DNA from: Pedobacter helvus
GTDB taxonomy: Bacteria; Bacteroidota; Bacteroidia; Sphingobacteriales; Sphingobacteriaceae
Length of the DNA: 64,000 nucleotides
Direction: 5' to 3'
Assembly: GCF_005925325.1 (NCBI RefSeq)
Contig: NZ_SRMP01000003.1
Span: 563,210-627,209, forward strand
Part shown: positions 7,542 to 16,352 of the stretch, in pieces
How positions within the stretch are numbered: position 1 is the first letter of the stretch
Layout of the letters: each line of letters starts with the position of its first letter
Notes under the pieces: model-generated
What the model saw: the letters and a program-made list of their open reading frames with translations, nothing else
Told to the model about the DNA's origin: nothing
The model's database searches: none
Program-made: the position numbers and the translations under genes

Positions 7542-8825
7542 ATGGAAATCGCTATCGTTGCATTATTAGTCATTATCTTAGTTTTTCTAGTGGTTTTAGT
7601 CGGTAGAAAAACTAATAAACCTACAGAACAAGAACTTTTTTCTGTAGGCTTTTTGAAAGATGAGAATCAGAAATTACAACAACAGCTTGCCCACTTAAGA
7701 GCCGATTATATCAATGAAAATAATAGGGCAACCCGAGCCGAAGAAAATTTAAAAGCACAGCGAGAAATATCATTAAAACAGCAGCAAAATCTAGAAGAAT
7801 TGCAACAGAAATTCACCTTAGAGTTTGCTAACATCGCTAATAAAATATTGGATGAAAAATCTGCAAAGTTTACTGCACAAAACCAAACCAACCTAGACCA
7901 AATTCTTAATCCGTTAAAAGCGAATATTAAATCTTTTGAAGAAAAAGTAGACAAGGTTTACCAAACTGAAGCTGCAGAACGTAGCCAATTGAAAGGTGTT
8001 ATTTTTCAGTTGATGGATCAAAGTAAACAAATCCAAACCGATGCTAATAATTTAACCAAAGCCTTAAAAGGCGACAGTAAAAAGCAAGGTAGTTGGGGCG
8101 AAATTATCTTAGAACGGGTATTAGAAACTTCTGGGTTGGTTAAAGATAGAGAATACAGTGTTCAAAAAAGCTTAAATAGTAGCGAGGGCGAACGTTTTCA
8201 GCCCGATGTGATAGTTAACCTGCCCGACGAGAAAAATTTGATTGTAGACGCTAAAATTTCGTTAGTAGCTTACGAAAGAATGATCAGTGCAGAGTTAGAA
8301 GAAGAAAAAGCATTGTATCTAAAACAACATTTGCTTTCCATCAAAAATCATATTGATGGTTTATCAGCAAAAAACTATCAGCATTTGTATGCCATTAACT
8401 CTCCAGATTTTGTGCTGTTGTTTATACCTATCGAAGCCTCTTTTAGCGTAACTGTACAAGCAGATACAGAACTTTTCAATTATGCTTGGAACAAAAAAGT
8501 GGTATTAGTTAGTCCAACAACCTTATTGGCCACTTTACGTACCATTGCCAGCATTTGGAAAGTTGACAGACAGAATAAAAATGTTTTCGAAATTGCAGAA
8601 GAAGCAGGCGCACTTTACGATAAATTTGTAGGCTTTTTAGACGATATGCAAAAGATTGGTAGACATTTAGAGCAAACCCAAAAAGCTCATGACGATGCCT
8701 TTAAAAAATTACAATATGGCAGCGGAAATTTAATTGGTAAGGTAGAAAAGATCAAAAAACTAGGTGCAAAAACTAAGGCCAACAAGCAGATAGATAGCAA
8801 GTTTTTAGATGATGAAGAGTTATAA
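7542..8825 (+). CDS. rmuC: DNA recombination protein RmuC homologue
   Basis: A 427-residue membrane-anchored protein of the RmuC family, which limits inversions between short inverted repeats and carries a predicted restriction-endonuclease-like core. An N-terminal hydrophobic anchor (residues ~4-22) is followed by a coiled coil (~35-130). The RmuC domain then shows KKQGSWGEIILERVLETSGL, PDVIVNLPDEKNLIVDAK (the conserved D-x-K-like catalytic strand) and VSPTTLLATLRTIASIW. The ATG at 7542 is chosen. A TTG two codons earlier is less likely. Its last 6 bp overlap the end of the convergent glycosyltransferase gene. Confidence 0.92.
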   Translation: MEIAIVALLVIILVFLVVLVGRKTNKPTEQELFSVGFLKDENQKLQQQLAHLRADYINENNRATRAEENLKAQREISLKQQQNLEELQQKFTLEFANIANKILDEKSAKFTAQNQTNLDQILNPLKANIKSFEEKVDKVYQTEAAERSQLKGVIFQLMDQSKQIQTDANNLTKALKGDSKKQGSWGEIILERVLETSGLVKDREYSVQKSLNSSEGERFQPDVIVNLPDEKNLIVDAKISLVAYERMISAELEEEKALYLKQHLLSIKNHIDGLSAKNYQHLYAINSPDFVLLFIPIEASFSVTVQADTELFNYAWNKKVVLVSPTTLLATLRTIASIWKVDRQNKNVFEIAEEAGALYDKFVGFLDDMQKIGRHLEQTQKAHDDAFKKLQYGSGNLIGKVEKIKKLGAKTKANKQIDSKFLDDEEL

Positions 8826-10067
8826 TCGTTCAATTAATTCTAACAATTTATCTTCTTGAGCTTGTCTACTCAATTGATAAAGCTCCTGTTCCGTTCTATT
8901 AATTCTTAAAGGTGTCCTATTGAAATGATCGTTAAAACTCTTGTTTAAAACCGCTTGTATTTCGATATCATTCTCGCAAATAAAACCTGCTTCGAACTTA
9001 TTAATGCTCTCTTCTAAATCTCCATGATCGTTAACAGGAAGTAATATAGGTTTTTGAAAAGCTAAATATTCATATTGTTTTGTAGTGATGATTTCCTTAC
9101 GCTCTCCGTATTTCAAATGAAAAAACATTGCAGCACTATACAATTCGCTATAAATCTGTTCAATAGGCATTTTCTGGCTAACGTAAGTATAGGGTTCTAA
9201 GTTAAATTGTTTGATAACCTCTTTTAATTTTAAAGATTCTCCAGTTCCAACAAATCGAACCTGAAAGTATTGAGGTTGAATTACGTAGTCGTCAATAAAT
9301 TTTCTGATAGCCTTAAAGAATATCAAATTTTCTAACTGGTCATTGTACACAGAACCTAAGTAAACTAGCTTAAAAGTATAAGGATGATCTTGTATTTTAT
9401 TAAAATCAATCTTTTTTAGATCGAAACCATTTTTAATAACTTCGATAGAATCACGATATTTTTCTGGAAAAAGACGACGAATAGACTCAGAAATAGTAAT
9501 AATTAAATCTGCACTTTTTAAGTTTCTTAGCTCACTTCTCTTCAAAAATCGTTTCCTAAGAAACGACAAAATTTTATTGTCCTCTATCTGCTTATAGCCG
9601 AAAAACCCTGGATCTCGATAATCTAAAATTAATTTACAACCAAATTCTTGTTTCAGTGCATATCCTAAATTATGAATGGCTATGGAAGGAAAAGAAACAA
9701 ATATAATATCCTCTTTTGTAAGATTGATATTTGTTTTCTTCTTATACTTATCAAACTCTCTTCCTAAATCAAATATCTCTTTTCCAGTAAAAAGAAAGTA
9801 GGTAGCTAGTAGAAACTTTGCAATTATCCTTCTGCCACTTTCGGTAAGTTTTTTATAAATATTATGAAAAAAACCTGGCGTATAACTTAATGGAATTTCT
9901 ACCAGAGTTCCCTTAATTTTGATAGGTCTTTCTATTTTGTTTTTATTACCATACACAAAGTGAACTTCATAAGAATCTGCGAGTTTTTCAGATATACTTC
10001 GTAGTCTATTGAATCCAGTTTGGTAACTCTCTTTACCATGATAAGAAAACACAAATATCCTCTTCAA
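8820..10067 (-). CDS. Glycosyltransferase, GT4-like
   Basis: A 415-residue cytosolic or membrane-associated sugar transferase with two Rossmann-like halves (GT-B). The N-terminal part includes IFVFSYHGKESYQTGFNRLR and KLILDYRDPGF. The C-terminal half has the nucleotide-sugar region FKLVYLGSVYNDQLENL and RFVGTGESLKLKEVI, then TTKQYEYLAFQKPILLPV, the position of the GT4 E-x7-E motif. The acceptor and donor are unknown. There are no capsule or LPS genes beside it, so it looks like an orphan. It lies 86 bp after thiL on the same strand, and its 3' end overlaps rmuC by 6 bp. Confidence 0.8.
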   Translation of the reverse strand: MKRIFVFSYHGKESYQTGFNRLRSISEKLADSYEVHFVYGNKNKIERPIKIKGTLVEIPLSYTPGFFHNIYKKLTESGRRIIAKFLLATYFLFTGKEIFDLGREFDKYKKKTNINLTKEDIIFVSFPSIAIHNLGYALKQEFGCKLILDYRDPGFFGYKQIEDNKILSFLRKRFLKRSELRNLKSADLIITISESIRRLFPEKYRDSIEVIKNGFDLKKIDFNKIQDHPYTFKLVYLGSVYNDQLENLIFFKAIRKFIDDYVIQPQYFQVRFVGTGESLKLKEVIKQFNLEPYTYVSQKMPIEQIYSELYSAAMFFHLKYGERKEIITTKQYEYLAFQKPILLPVNDHGDLEESINKFEAGFICENDIEIQAVLNKSFNDHFNRTPLRINRTEQELYQLSRQAQEDKLLELIERL

Positions 10068-10153
10068 TATATTTTATTTAGGTAGACAAGATATTGAATA
10101 CACAATAAATATATTAAATAAAATAGATGAAAAGCAAATAGATAGCCTGCTAA

Positions 10154-11194
10154 TTAATGCTTAAATGCATTCCAACCTTGCGCTTTCAATTCGTGTACCA
10201 CATCAGATTTTGAAATCATTTTTACGCCCGAATTTTTATCAGTAATGTGCCCAATGATACTGATGTCTACATCATTCTTAATTTTATCGTAGTCGGCCTG
10301 TTTGATGGTAAATAGTAGTTCATAATCTTCTCCACCATTTAAGGCACAAATAGTTGGATCTAAACCAAGTTCTCTAGCAGTTTCATAGGTTACCGGGTCA
10401 ATTGGCAACTTATCTTCGTAAATGGTACAGCCTTTATCACTTTGTGTAGCGATATGTAAAATCTCTGAAGCTAAACCATCAGAAACATCAATCATTGAAG
10501 TAGGTTTTATCTTCAATTGTGCTAATAAATCTACTACATCTCTTCGTCCTTCTGGTTTTAACTGACGTTCTATAATGTAATCTTTGCCTTCTAAATCTGG
10601 CTGAATTTGAGGATTTTCCAAGAAAACCTGTTTCTCTCTTTCCAAAATCTGCAAACCAACATAAGCACCACCTAAATCACCAGAAACGCACAATAAATCG
10701 TTCTCTTGCGCACCATTTCTATAGGTAATATCTTCTTTAGCAGCATAGCCGATACTGGTAATACTGATGACCAAGCCTTGTTTGCTCGAAGAAGTATCGC
10801 CACCAATTAAATCGATGTTGAACTTATTACAAGCCAGTTCAATGCCTTTATAAATTTCTTCGATAGCTTCTAATGGAAACTTACTAGAAACACCTAATGA
10901 AACGGTAATTTGAGTAGCAATACCATTCATTGCGTAGATATCGCTCAAATTAACTTGCACAGCCTTGTAACCCAAGTGCATTAAAGGCACGTATGATAAA
11001 TCGAAATGCACACCTTCTAACAGTAAATCTGTTGAAATTAAAGTTTGTTTATCCTTAAAATCAAGTACTGCAGCATCATCACCCACTCCTTTTACAGAAC
11101 TTTCATGTCTAATTTGAAAGTTTGCTGTTAAGTGCTTAATCAATCCAAATTCACCTAATTCTTCCAATGAAGTACGCTCTTTATTCTCGAACAT
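10154..11194 (-). CDS. thiL: Thiamine-monophosphate kinase
   Basis: Phosphorylates thiamine monophosphate to thiamine diphosphate, the active cofactor. The 346-residue protein is an AIR-synthase/ThiL fold with the ATP- and magnesium-binding motifs GVGDDAAVLDF, STDLLLEGVHFDL, GGDTSSSKQGL and MIDVSDGLASEI. GEDYELLFT is also diagnostic. The start codon overlaps the stop of the upstream S41 peptidase gene by one base, which indicates translational coupling within the nadA-S41-thiL operon. No thi biosynthesis genes or TPP riboswitch are seen nearby. Confidence 0.94.
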   Translation of the reverse strand: MFENKERTSLEELGEFGLIKHLTANFQIRHESSVKGVGDDAAVLDFKDKQTLISTDLLLEGVHFDLSYVPLMHLGYKAVQVNLSDIYAMNGIATQITVSLGVSSKFPLEAIEEIYKGIELACNKFNIDLIGGDTSSSKQGLVISITSIGYAAKEDITYRNGAQENDLLCVSGDLGGAYVGLQILEREKQVFLENPQIQPDLEGKDYIIERQLKPEGRRDVVDLLAQLKIKPTSMIDVSDGLASEILHIATQSDKGCTIYEDKLPIDPVTYETARELGLDPTICALNGGEDYELLFTIKQADYDKIKNDVDISIIGHITDKNSGVKMISKSDVVHELKAQGWNAFKH

Positions 11195-12747
11195 TATCCT
11201 TTTCCTTTAATATCTGTTAAAATCCATTGTAACTCTCTATCGTAGTTACTTATTCTATCTTTTAAGGTAGACTGTATTTCTACATCTGGAAAAACGCCTC
11301 TACCATACAAATCTTGTTGATAAATGGGAGCCATTCTGTTTAAACCAAACCTTAAAGCTAATTTACTATTTTTTAAAGTAACCACTGGCATTCTACCAGC
11401 TGTACATTGGTTAGCGCCACCTCCGGTTTCTACACCTACCAATGTAGCACGATTAATTCCTTTCAAATTGGCGCTCAACAAAGAAGATGCTGAAAAACTG
11501 AACTCGTTGATCAATACATAAACTTTACCTTTGTAGTTATTTTTATGAGGTTTTTGAGGTTTGTATCCTTTCATAAACGAAAAGAAATTTCCTTCTTCAT
11601 CCTCGTAAATATTACCATTATCGTTAAACGCCGTGAGGTAATATCTCAATTTCTTTAGGCCAGTTGCATATTTATCTGCACTAAAACCGCCATTGTTAAT
11701 TGGTTTAGCCAAATACACAAACTCTTTATCCGTTAAATATGCAAACAAGGATAAACTGGCACTCAAAGTTCCGCCAGGATTGTTCCTGACGTCAATAATT
11801 AAGTTCTTACTTTTTGATAATGAAATACTATCAAAAACCTGTTTATAAAACTGTGGAAAACTAGCTGTAGGTATACTAAAGCTCTTAATTTTCAAGTAGG
11901 CAATATCTTTTTCCTTATCTAAAAATTTAAAATCAAGTTGATATTCGCCATTAACTTTATTACCTCTGTGTTTTAACGTTTCTTTTACTTTTTTAACATG
12001 AACTTTAGCAATAGCTTTAGCTGTATCTAATTTCTTTTTAGCCTCAGCGTCTTTCTTTTTATCATAAAATGAAATGAAGGTGTTAATAACTGCGCTATCG
12101 GTTTTAAACTTGATAGCAACACTATCCTGTTCTGAAAAATAGATCTTATAAAGATTCGCAAAATTTCTTTCTATACGCTTATTCTTTGATAAAGAGTTAT
12201 ATCCGTCGTAACTAAAACCTGTGGAAACAACGTTAAATATTTCCTTTGGAGCTAATCCATCTATTTCTAAAATTTCGTTACCGGTTTTTATTTGCTTGTT
12301 TTTGCTATTGTTGTTAATAACTATCAATTTATCATCATTAACTGCGTAAGTAAATTGACTGAGTGGATAAACTTTATTTTTTATAGTTTCCCGCTTCACT
12401 TTATCTTTAACAATTACCGATGGAAACCTCAAAGCAGTATGTCCGCATTTAACAGCGGCTATAACTGGCGAAAGCTTCTGATAAAATTGAGTAGTGGTAA
12501 GTGGCTCATTAATAGCTTTTTTTAAACTATCGAACTTATAATCTAGCTGCTTTTTTGAAATATACCAATATAAACCTGGATGTCCATCTTTTAAAATTTG
12601 ATGAGCCAAATCTATATCTTGTCGCAAAGCTTGAACACTGTGCTTCTTCTCGGTAATGGTTGAATTATATTCCTTTACCGAAGTGCAGGCAGCTAACGAA
12701 GCCGTAGTTATCAACAATAAAATTCTAAAAAAGCGCCGTTTAATCAT
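11194..12747 (-). CDS. S41 family peptidase lipoprotein
   Basis: A 517-residue predicted lipoprotein with lipobox SLAAC (Cys21), hence exported and probably membrane anchored. The C-terminal part is an S41 (tail-specific protease/C-terminal processing) domain: NLIIDVRNNPGGT, then INEFSFSASSLLSANL holding the nucleophilic serine, and VGVETGGGANQC. No clear PDZ domain is visible, unlike classical CtpA. Substrates are unknown. It sits between nadA (1 bp gap) and thiL (1-bp overlap). The tight packing looks operonic, but no pathway link to NAD or thiamine is apparent. Confidence 0.85.
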   Translation of the reverse strand: MIKRRFFRILLLITTASLAACTSVKEYNSTITEKKHSVQALRQDIDLAHQILKDGHPGLYWYISKKQLDYKFDSLKKAINEPLTTTQFYQKLSPVIAAVKCGHTALRFPSVIVKDKVKRETIKNKVYPLSQFTYAVNDDKLIVINNNSKNKQIKTGNEILEIDGLAPKEIFNVVSTGFSYDGYNSLSKNKRIERNFANLYKIYFSEQDSVAIKFKTDSAVINTFISFYDKKKDAEAKKKLDTAKAIAKVHVKKVKETLKHRGNKVNGEYQLDFKFLDKEKDIAYLKIKSFSIPTASFPQFYKQVFDSISLSKSKNLIIDVRNNPGGTLSASLSLFAYLTDKEFVYLAKPINNGGFSADKYATGLKKLRYYLTAFNDNGNIYEDEEGNFFSFMKGYKPQKPHKNNYKGKVYVLINEFSFSASSLLSANLKGINRATLVGVETGGGANQCTAGRMPVVTLKNSKLALRFGLNRMAPIYQQDLYGRGVFPDVEIQSTLKDRISNYDRELQWILTDIKGKG

Positions 12748-12748
12748 C

Positions 12749-13741
12749 TTACAAACCTAATTGTGCAGAAATTTCTAACATTCTCTCAATAGGTTTTCTA
12801 GCTTCTTCAATAATATTTGCCGGTACAGTAACCTCTGGCATTCCGTTTTTGATGCACAAATAAAGCTTTTCCAAAGTATTTCTCTTCATGTACGGACAAT
12901 CATTACAAGCGCAGGCATTGGTAGGAGGGGCCGGAATAAAGGTTTTATCTGGACAAGCCTTCTGCATTTGGTGGATAATTCCACTTTCGGTAGCTACAAT
13001 GAATTCCTTTGCATCACTTTTGATGCTGTATTTTAACAATCCAGTGGTAGAACCAATGTAATCTGCCATTTGCAATACAGATTCTTCACATTCTGGATGT
13101 GCAATAAACTTCGCATTTGGATGGCGCTCTTTTAATTTCGTAATTTTTTCCCTCGAGAAAATTTCATGTACCATACAGGCACCATTCCACAAAACTAAGT
13201 CTCTACCAGTCTTTTTAGCTACCCAAGCACCTAAGTTTTTATCCGGACCAAAGATAATTTTCTGGTCTTTTGGCAAGCTTTCCACAATTTGAACCGCATT
13301 TGTTGACGTACAAACAATATCACTTAGGGCTTTTAGCTCAGCCGTACAATTCACATAAGTAATCACCAAATGGTCAGGATATTTCTCCTTAAATTTTTTA
13401 AACAAATGCGGTGGACAACTGTCAGCCAAAGAACATCCAGCTTTTAAATCTGGTAATAAAACCTTTTTTTCTGGCGATAAAATTTTTGCTGTTTCGGCCA
13501 TAAAATGCACACCAGCAAACACAATTACATCAGCCTCAGTTTTTGCAGCTTCTTGAGATAAGCCTAAACTATCACCTATGTAATCTGCAATATCTTGTAT
13601 ATCAGGATCTTGATAATAGTGCGCTAAAATAATCGCATTCTTTTCTTTTTTTAGCTTCTCTATTTCCGCAAATAAATCCAACGTTGGATCTATTTTTTCT
13701 TCTACGTAACCTTTTCTATTAAGTTCTTCTAAAATTTCCAT
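12749..13741 (-). CDS. nadA: Quinolinate synthase
   Basis: A 4Fe-4S enzyme that condenses iminoaspartate with dihydroxyacetone phosphate to quinolinate, the second step of de novo NAD synthesis. The protein has 330 residues. Visible signatures: [18 protein letters not shown], cluster cysteines in [17 protein letters not shown] and [12 protein letters not shown], and [11 protein letters not shown]. Its partner nadB is divergently encoded across the 475-bp gap at 13742-14216. A -33/-7 promoter lies 51 bp upstream. It leads the nadA-S41-thiL block. Confidence 0.96.
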   Translation of the reverse strand: MEILEELNRKGYVEEKIDPTLDLFAEIEKLKKEKNAIILAHYYQDPDIQDIADYIGDSLGLSQEAAKTEADVIVFAGVHFMAETAKILSPEKKVLLPDLKAGCSLADSCPPHLFKKFKEKYPDHLVITYVNCTAELKALSDIVCTSTNAVQIVESLPKDQKIIFGPDKNLGAWVAKKTGRDLVLWNGACMVHEIFSREKITKLKERHPNAKFIAHPECEESVLQMADYIGSTTGLLKYSIKSDAKEFIVATESGIIHQMQKACPDKTFIPAPPTNACACNDCPYMKRNTLEKLYLCIKNGMPEVTVPANIIEEARKPIERMLEISAQLGL

Positions 13742-14216
13742 TACTATGCTTTTTAGCTACAAATGCTTTTTATTAGCCGTTAATTTTTTTGTAAAGATAC
13801 AGAGCTTTCAACTTTATCAACGCCTCAAACAAAATATAATTTAATTAAATAAAGAGATTCTTATTCTTTATTAGCGTGTTGAAACTGTTAGAAAGAATCA
13901 ATTAAAAAATGTTGTAAAATGACTTATTCCTTAGTTATCCACAATTTTTATGATTTTTTAATTTAAACTTACCTTGATTCTCAATGTTATACTTTTTATC
14001 GTTTTAAATTATCAATATGAAAATGTGTATTGTTAATAGTGTTGTTAAAAGTTGATAACCTTGGGAAATGTGCTTAAAAAATCTTCAAAAGATTGTGTCA
14101 AACTTGGCTTTTTACTTAGCTTTAAACAATCAAAAATAGTTGTTACGATAATTTATACAATCAATTCACAAGGTTGTTAACGTTATCCACATACTTATTA
14201 TATATTTTATAATTTC
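13742..14216. other. AT-rich nadA-nadB intergenic region with DnaA boxes: candidate oriC
   Basis: These 475 bp contain no ORF. Two perfect DnaA boxes TTATCCACA occur on the plus strand at 13935-13943 and 14183-14191. Weaker matches of the type TTATCAAC(G/T) lie at 13814-13822 (plus) and near 14051 (minus), and a partial TGTG-type box lies at 14024. The second perfect box is followed directly by an almost pure A/T run up to the nadB start, a plausible unwinding element. Two perfect parS sites lie 6 kb away beside mnmG, a gene often adjacent to oriC. No dnaA gene is in the window. Most Bacteroidota origins have not been mapped experimentally, so this remains a prediction. Confidence 0.5.
13792..13820 (-). 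promoter_or_regulatory. Putative promoter of the nadA operon
   Basis: Read on the minus strand: TTG (13818-13820), 18-bp spacer, TATCTTTA (13792-13799), one base off the TAnnTTTG consensus. It lies at the nadA edge of the AT-rich gap. Confidence 0.5.
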
Positions 14217-15803
14217 ATGAGAAAAGTCGATTTTTTAGTCATAGGATCGGGGATAGCAGGATTAAGTTTTGCACTTAAAGCAGCTAAATATGGTAAGGTT
14301 CTGATAGTTACCAAATCTAATGAAGACGAGTCTAATACTAAATATGCCCAGGGCGGTGTTGCAGTAGTTGTGGATAAGTCTGATTCCTTCGAAAAACATA
14401 TACAAGATACGCTAATTGCCGGAGATGGTTTGTGTGATAAGGATATTGTGGAAATAGTTGTAAAGGAAGGTCCCGAACGTATTAAAGAGATTATTGATTA
14501 TGGAATTAATTTCGATAAAAATCCGGCTGGAGTTTTTGATTTAGCTAAAGAAGGTGGGCATTCCGAACATAGAGTGCTTCATTATAAGGATGTTACGGGA
14601 TATGAAATAGAAAGTGTTCTGTTGAAGCAAATTCATCAAAATGAGAATATTGAAATTTTAACGCATTATTTCTGTTTAGAACTAATTACTCAACATCACT
14701 TGGGAAAACATGTGGATAAAAGTAGTAAAGACATTAATTGTTACGGTATTTATGCTTTTAACACTGAAAATAACCATGTAGAGAAAATTTTGGCTAATGT
14801 TACGGTGTTGGCAAGTGGCGGAGCTGGCCACATTTATGCAAATACAACTAATCCGGTTATTGCTACAGGCGATGGAATGGCGATGGTGTATAGAGCTAAA
14901 GGGAAAATTAGAAATATGGAGTTTATTCAGTTTCATCCGACAGCTTTATATAACCCAGGTGAATATCCTTCATTTTTAATATCTGAAGCTGTTAGGGGAT
15001 TTGGTGGCGTTTTACGTAGAAGAACTGGCGAAGAATTCATGTATGAATACGATGAAAGGGGTTCTTTAGCTTCTCGAGATATTGTAGCTCGTGCTATAGA
15101 TAACGAAATGAAAAAATCTGGTGACGATTTTGTTTATCTGGATATTACAATGCGTAAGAAAGCAGATATTTTAAAGCATTTTCCAAATATTTATGCCAAA
15201 TGTTTATCCATTGGGATAGATATGACTAAAGATTATATACCTGTAACGCCTGCTTGCCATTATATGTGTGGTGGTATTTTGGTAGATGAGTACGGAAGAT
15301 CGTCTATTAACAATTTATATGCTTGTGGCGAAGTTTCTTCAACAGGTCTACATGGTGCTAACCGTTTGGCTTCCAATTCATTGTTAGAAGCTACCGTTTT
15401 TGCACATCGTATTTTCTTGTCAGCTATTGAGAGTTATCAACACAATGTGATACCAGATGATATTCCAGAATGGGATGATAAAGGTGTAATTCAATCAAAT
15501 GAGGATATCCTAGTTACTCACAATTTGAGGGAAACTCAAAAGATCATGAGCGATTATGTGGGTATTGTACGTTCTGATTTTAGATTGGATAGAGCATTAA
15601 GAAGACTTTATTTATTGTTTGAAGAAACGGAGGAATTCTATAAAAATAACAAAGTGTCTGTGAAGCTATGTGAACTACGTAACGTAATTCAAGTGGCTTA
15701 TATGGTAATTAAATCAGCTAAAGCGAGAAAAGAAAGTAGGGGATTACACTATACCACAGATTATCCACAACATGCTAACGAATTAGTTGATACAATTATT
15801 TAA
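14217..15803 (+). CDS. nadB: L-aspartate oxidase
   Basis: The FAD enzyme that oxidises L-aspartate to iminoaspartate, the first step of de novo NAD synthesis, feeding NadA encoded across the intergenic gap. The 528 residues match the family. FAD-binding motif FLVIGSGIAGLSFALKAA opens the protein. ESNTKYAQGGVAVV, GGHSEHRVLHYKD and LHGANRLASNSLLEA are active-site and FAD segments of the succinate dehydrogenase/aspartate oxidase family. The first is a hallmark of NadB over SdhA/FrdA. The C-terminal helical domain is complete. The ATG follows the A/T-rich end of the candidate origin. Confidence 0.96.
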   Translation: MRKVDFLVIGSGIAGLSFALKAAKYGKVLIVTKSNEDESNTKYAQGGVAVVVDKSDSFEKHIQDTLIAGDGLCDKDIVEIVVKEGPERIKEIIDYGINFDKNPAGVFDLAKEGGHSEHRVLHYKDVTGYEIESVLLKQIHQNENIEILTHYFCLELITQHHLGKHVDKSSKDINCYGIYAFNTENNHVEKILANVTVLASGGAGHIYANTTNPVIATGDGMAMVYRAKGKIRNMEFIQFHPTALYNPGEYPSFLISEAVRGFGGVLRRRTGEEFMYEYDERGSLASRDIVARAIDNEMKKSGDDFVYLDITMRKKADILKHFPNIYAKCLSIGIDMTKDYIPVTPACHYMCGGILVDEYGRSSINNLYACGEVSSTGLHGANRLASNSLLEATVFAHRIFLSAIESYQHNVIPDDIPEWDDKGVIQSNEDILVTHNLRETQKIMSDYVGIVRSDFRLDRALRRLYLLFEETEEFYKNNKVSVKLCELRNVIQVAYMVIKSAKARKESRGLHYTTDYPQHANELVDTII

Positions 15804-15822
15804 GGTTTTAAGTTATACGTCC

Positions 15823-15842
15823 AGTCTCAAATCTCAATACTC
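15823..15842. repeat. TCTCAAA heptad repeat copy
   Basis: AGTCTCAAATCTCAATACTC ends exactly before the ATG of the gamma carbonic anhydrase gene. It belongs to the same family as 533-575 and the in-frame copy in hutI (53337-53369). Confidence 0.55.
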
Positions 15843-16352
15843 ATGTCTATTATATTACCAGTAAAAGGAGCTAATCCACAATTTGGAAGCGATTGTTTTA
15901 TAGCGCCTAACGCCACCATTGTAGGTGATGTTAAGGTTGGAAAAAACTGTTCCATTTGGTTTAACGCAGTTGTTAGGGGAGATGTTAATAGCATCACCAT
16001 TGGTAACGAAAGCAATATTCAAGATGGTGCAGTTATTCATGCTACTTATTTAAAAGCAGCTACAATAATTGGAAATAGAGTAAATGTTGGACATAACGCC
16101 ATTGTTCACGGCTGCACTATAAAAGATAACGTGCTCATTGGTATGGGAGCAATTGTAATGGACAATGCTGTTATTGATGAGTATTGTATCATAGCTGCAG
16201 GCGCTGTGGTTTTGGAAAATACCATTTGCGAAAGTGGTTACATCTATGCTGGTACGCCAGCAAAAAAAATAAAGCCCATTACTGAAGAGCAACGGGCTTT
16301 ATTAAATAAGCTCCCTGATAATTACATCATGTACGCCGATTGGTTTAAATAA
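15843..16352 (+). CDS. Gamma-class carbonic anhydrase family protein
   Basis: A 169-residue left-handed beta-helix protein of the gamma-CA/YrdA/PaaY group. Hexapeptide repeats (I/V-G-x-x-x-x) run through residues ~15-135, for example ATIVGDVKVGKNCSIWFNAV and GAVIHATYLK. The metal-binding histidines typical of the family are present in the VIHATY and VGHNAIVHGC segments. The catalytic status of such bacterial homologues is often uncertain. It begins 39 bp after nadB on the same strand. Its stop is immediately adjacent to the end of the convergent SbsA_Ig lipoprotein gene. Confidence 0.88.
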   Translation: MSIILPVKGANPQFGSDCFIAPNATIVGDVKVGKNCSIWFNAVVRGDVNSITIGNESNIQDGAVIHATYLKAATIIGNRVNVGHNAIVHGCTIKDNVLIGMGAIVMDNAVIDEYCIIAAGAVVLENTICESGYIYAGTPAKKIKPITEEQRALLNKLPDNYIMYADWFK

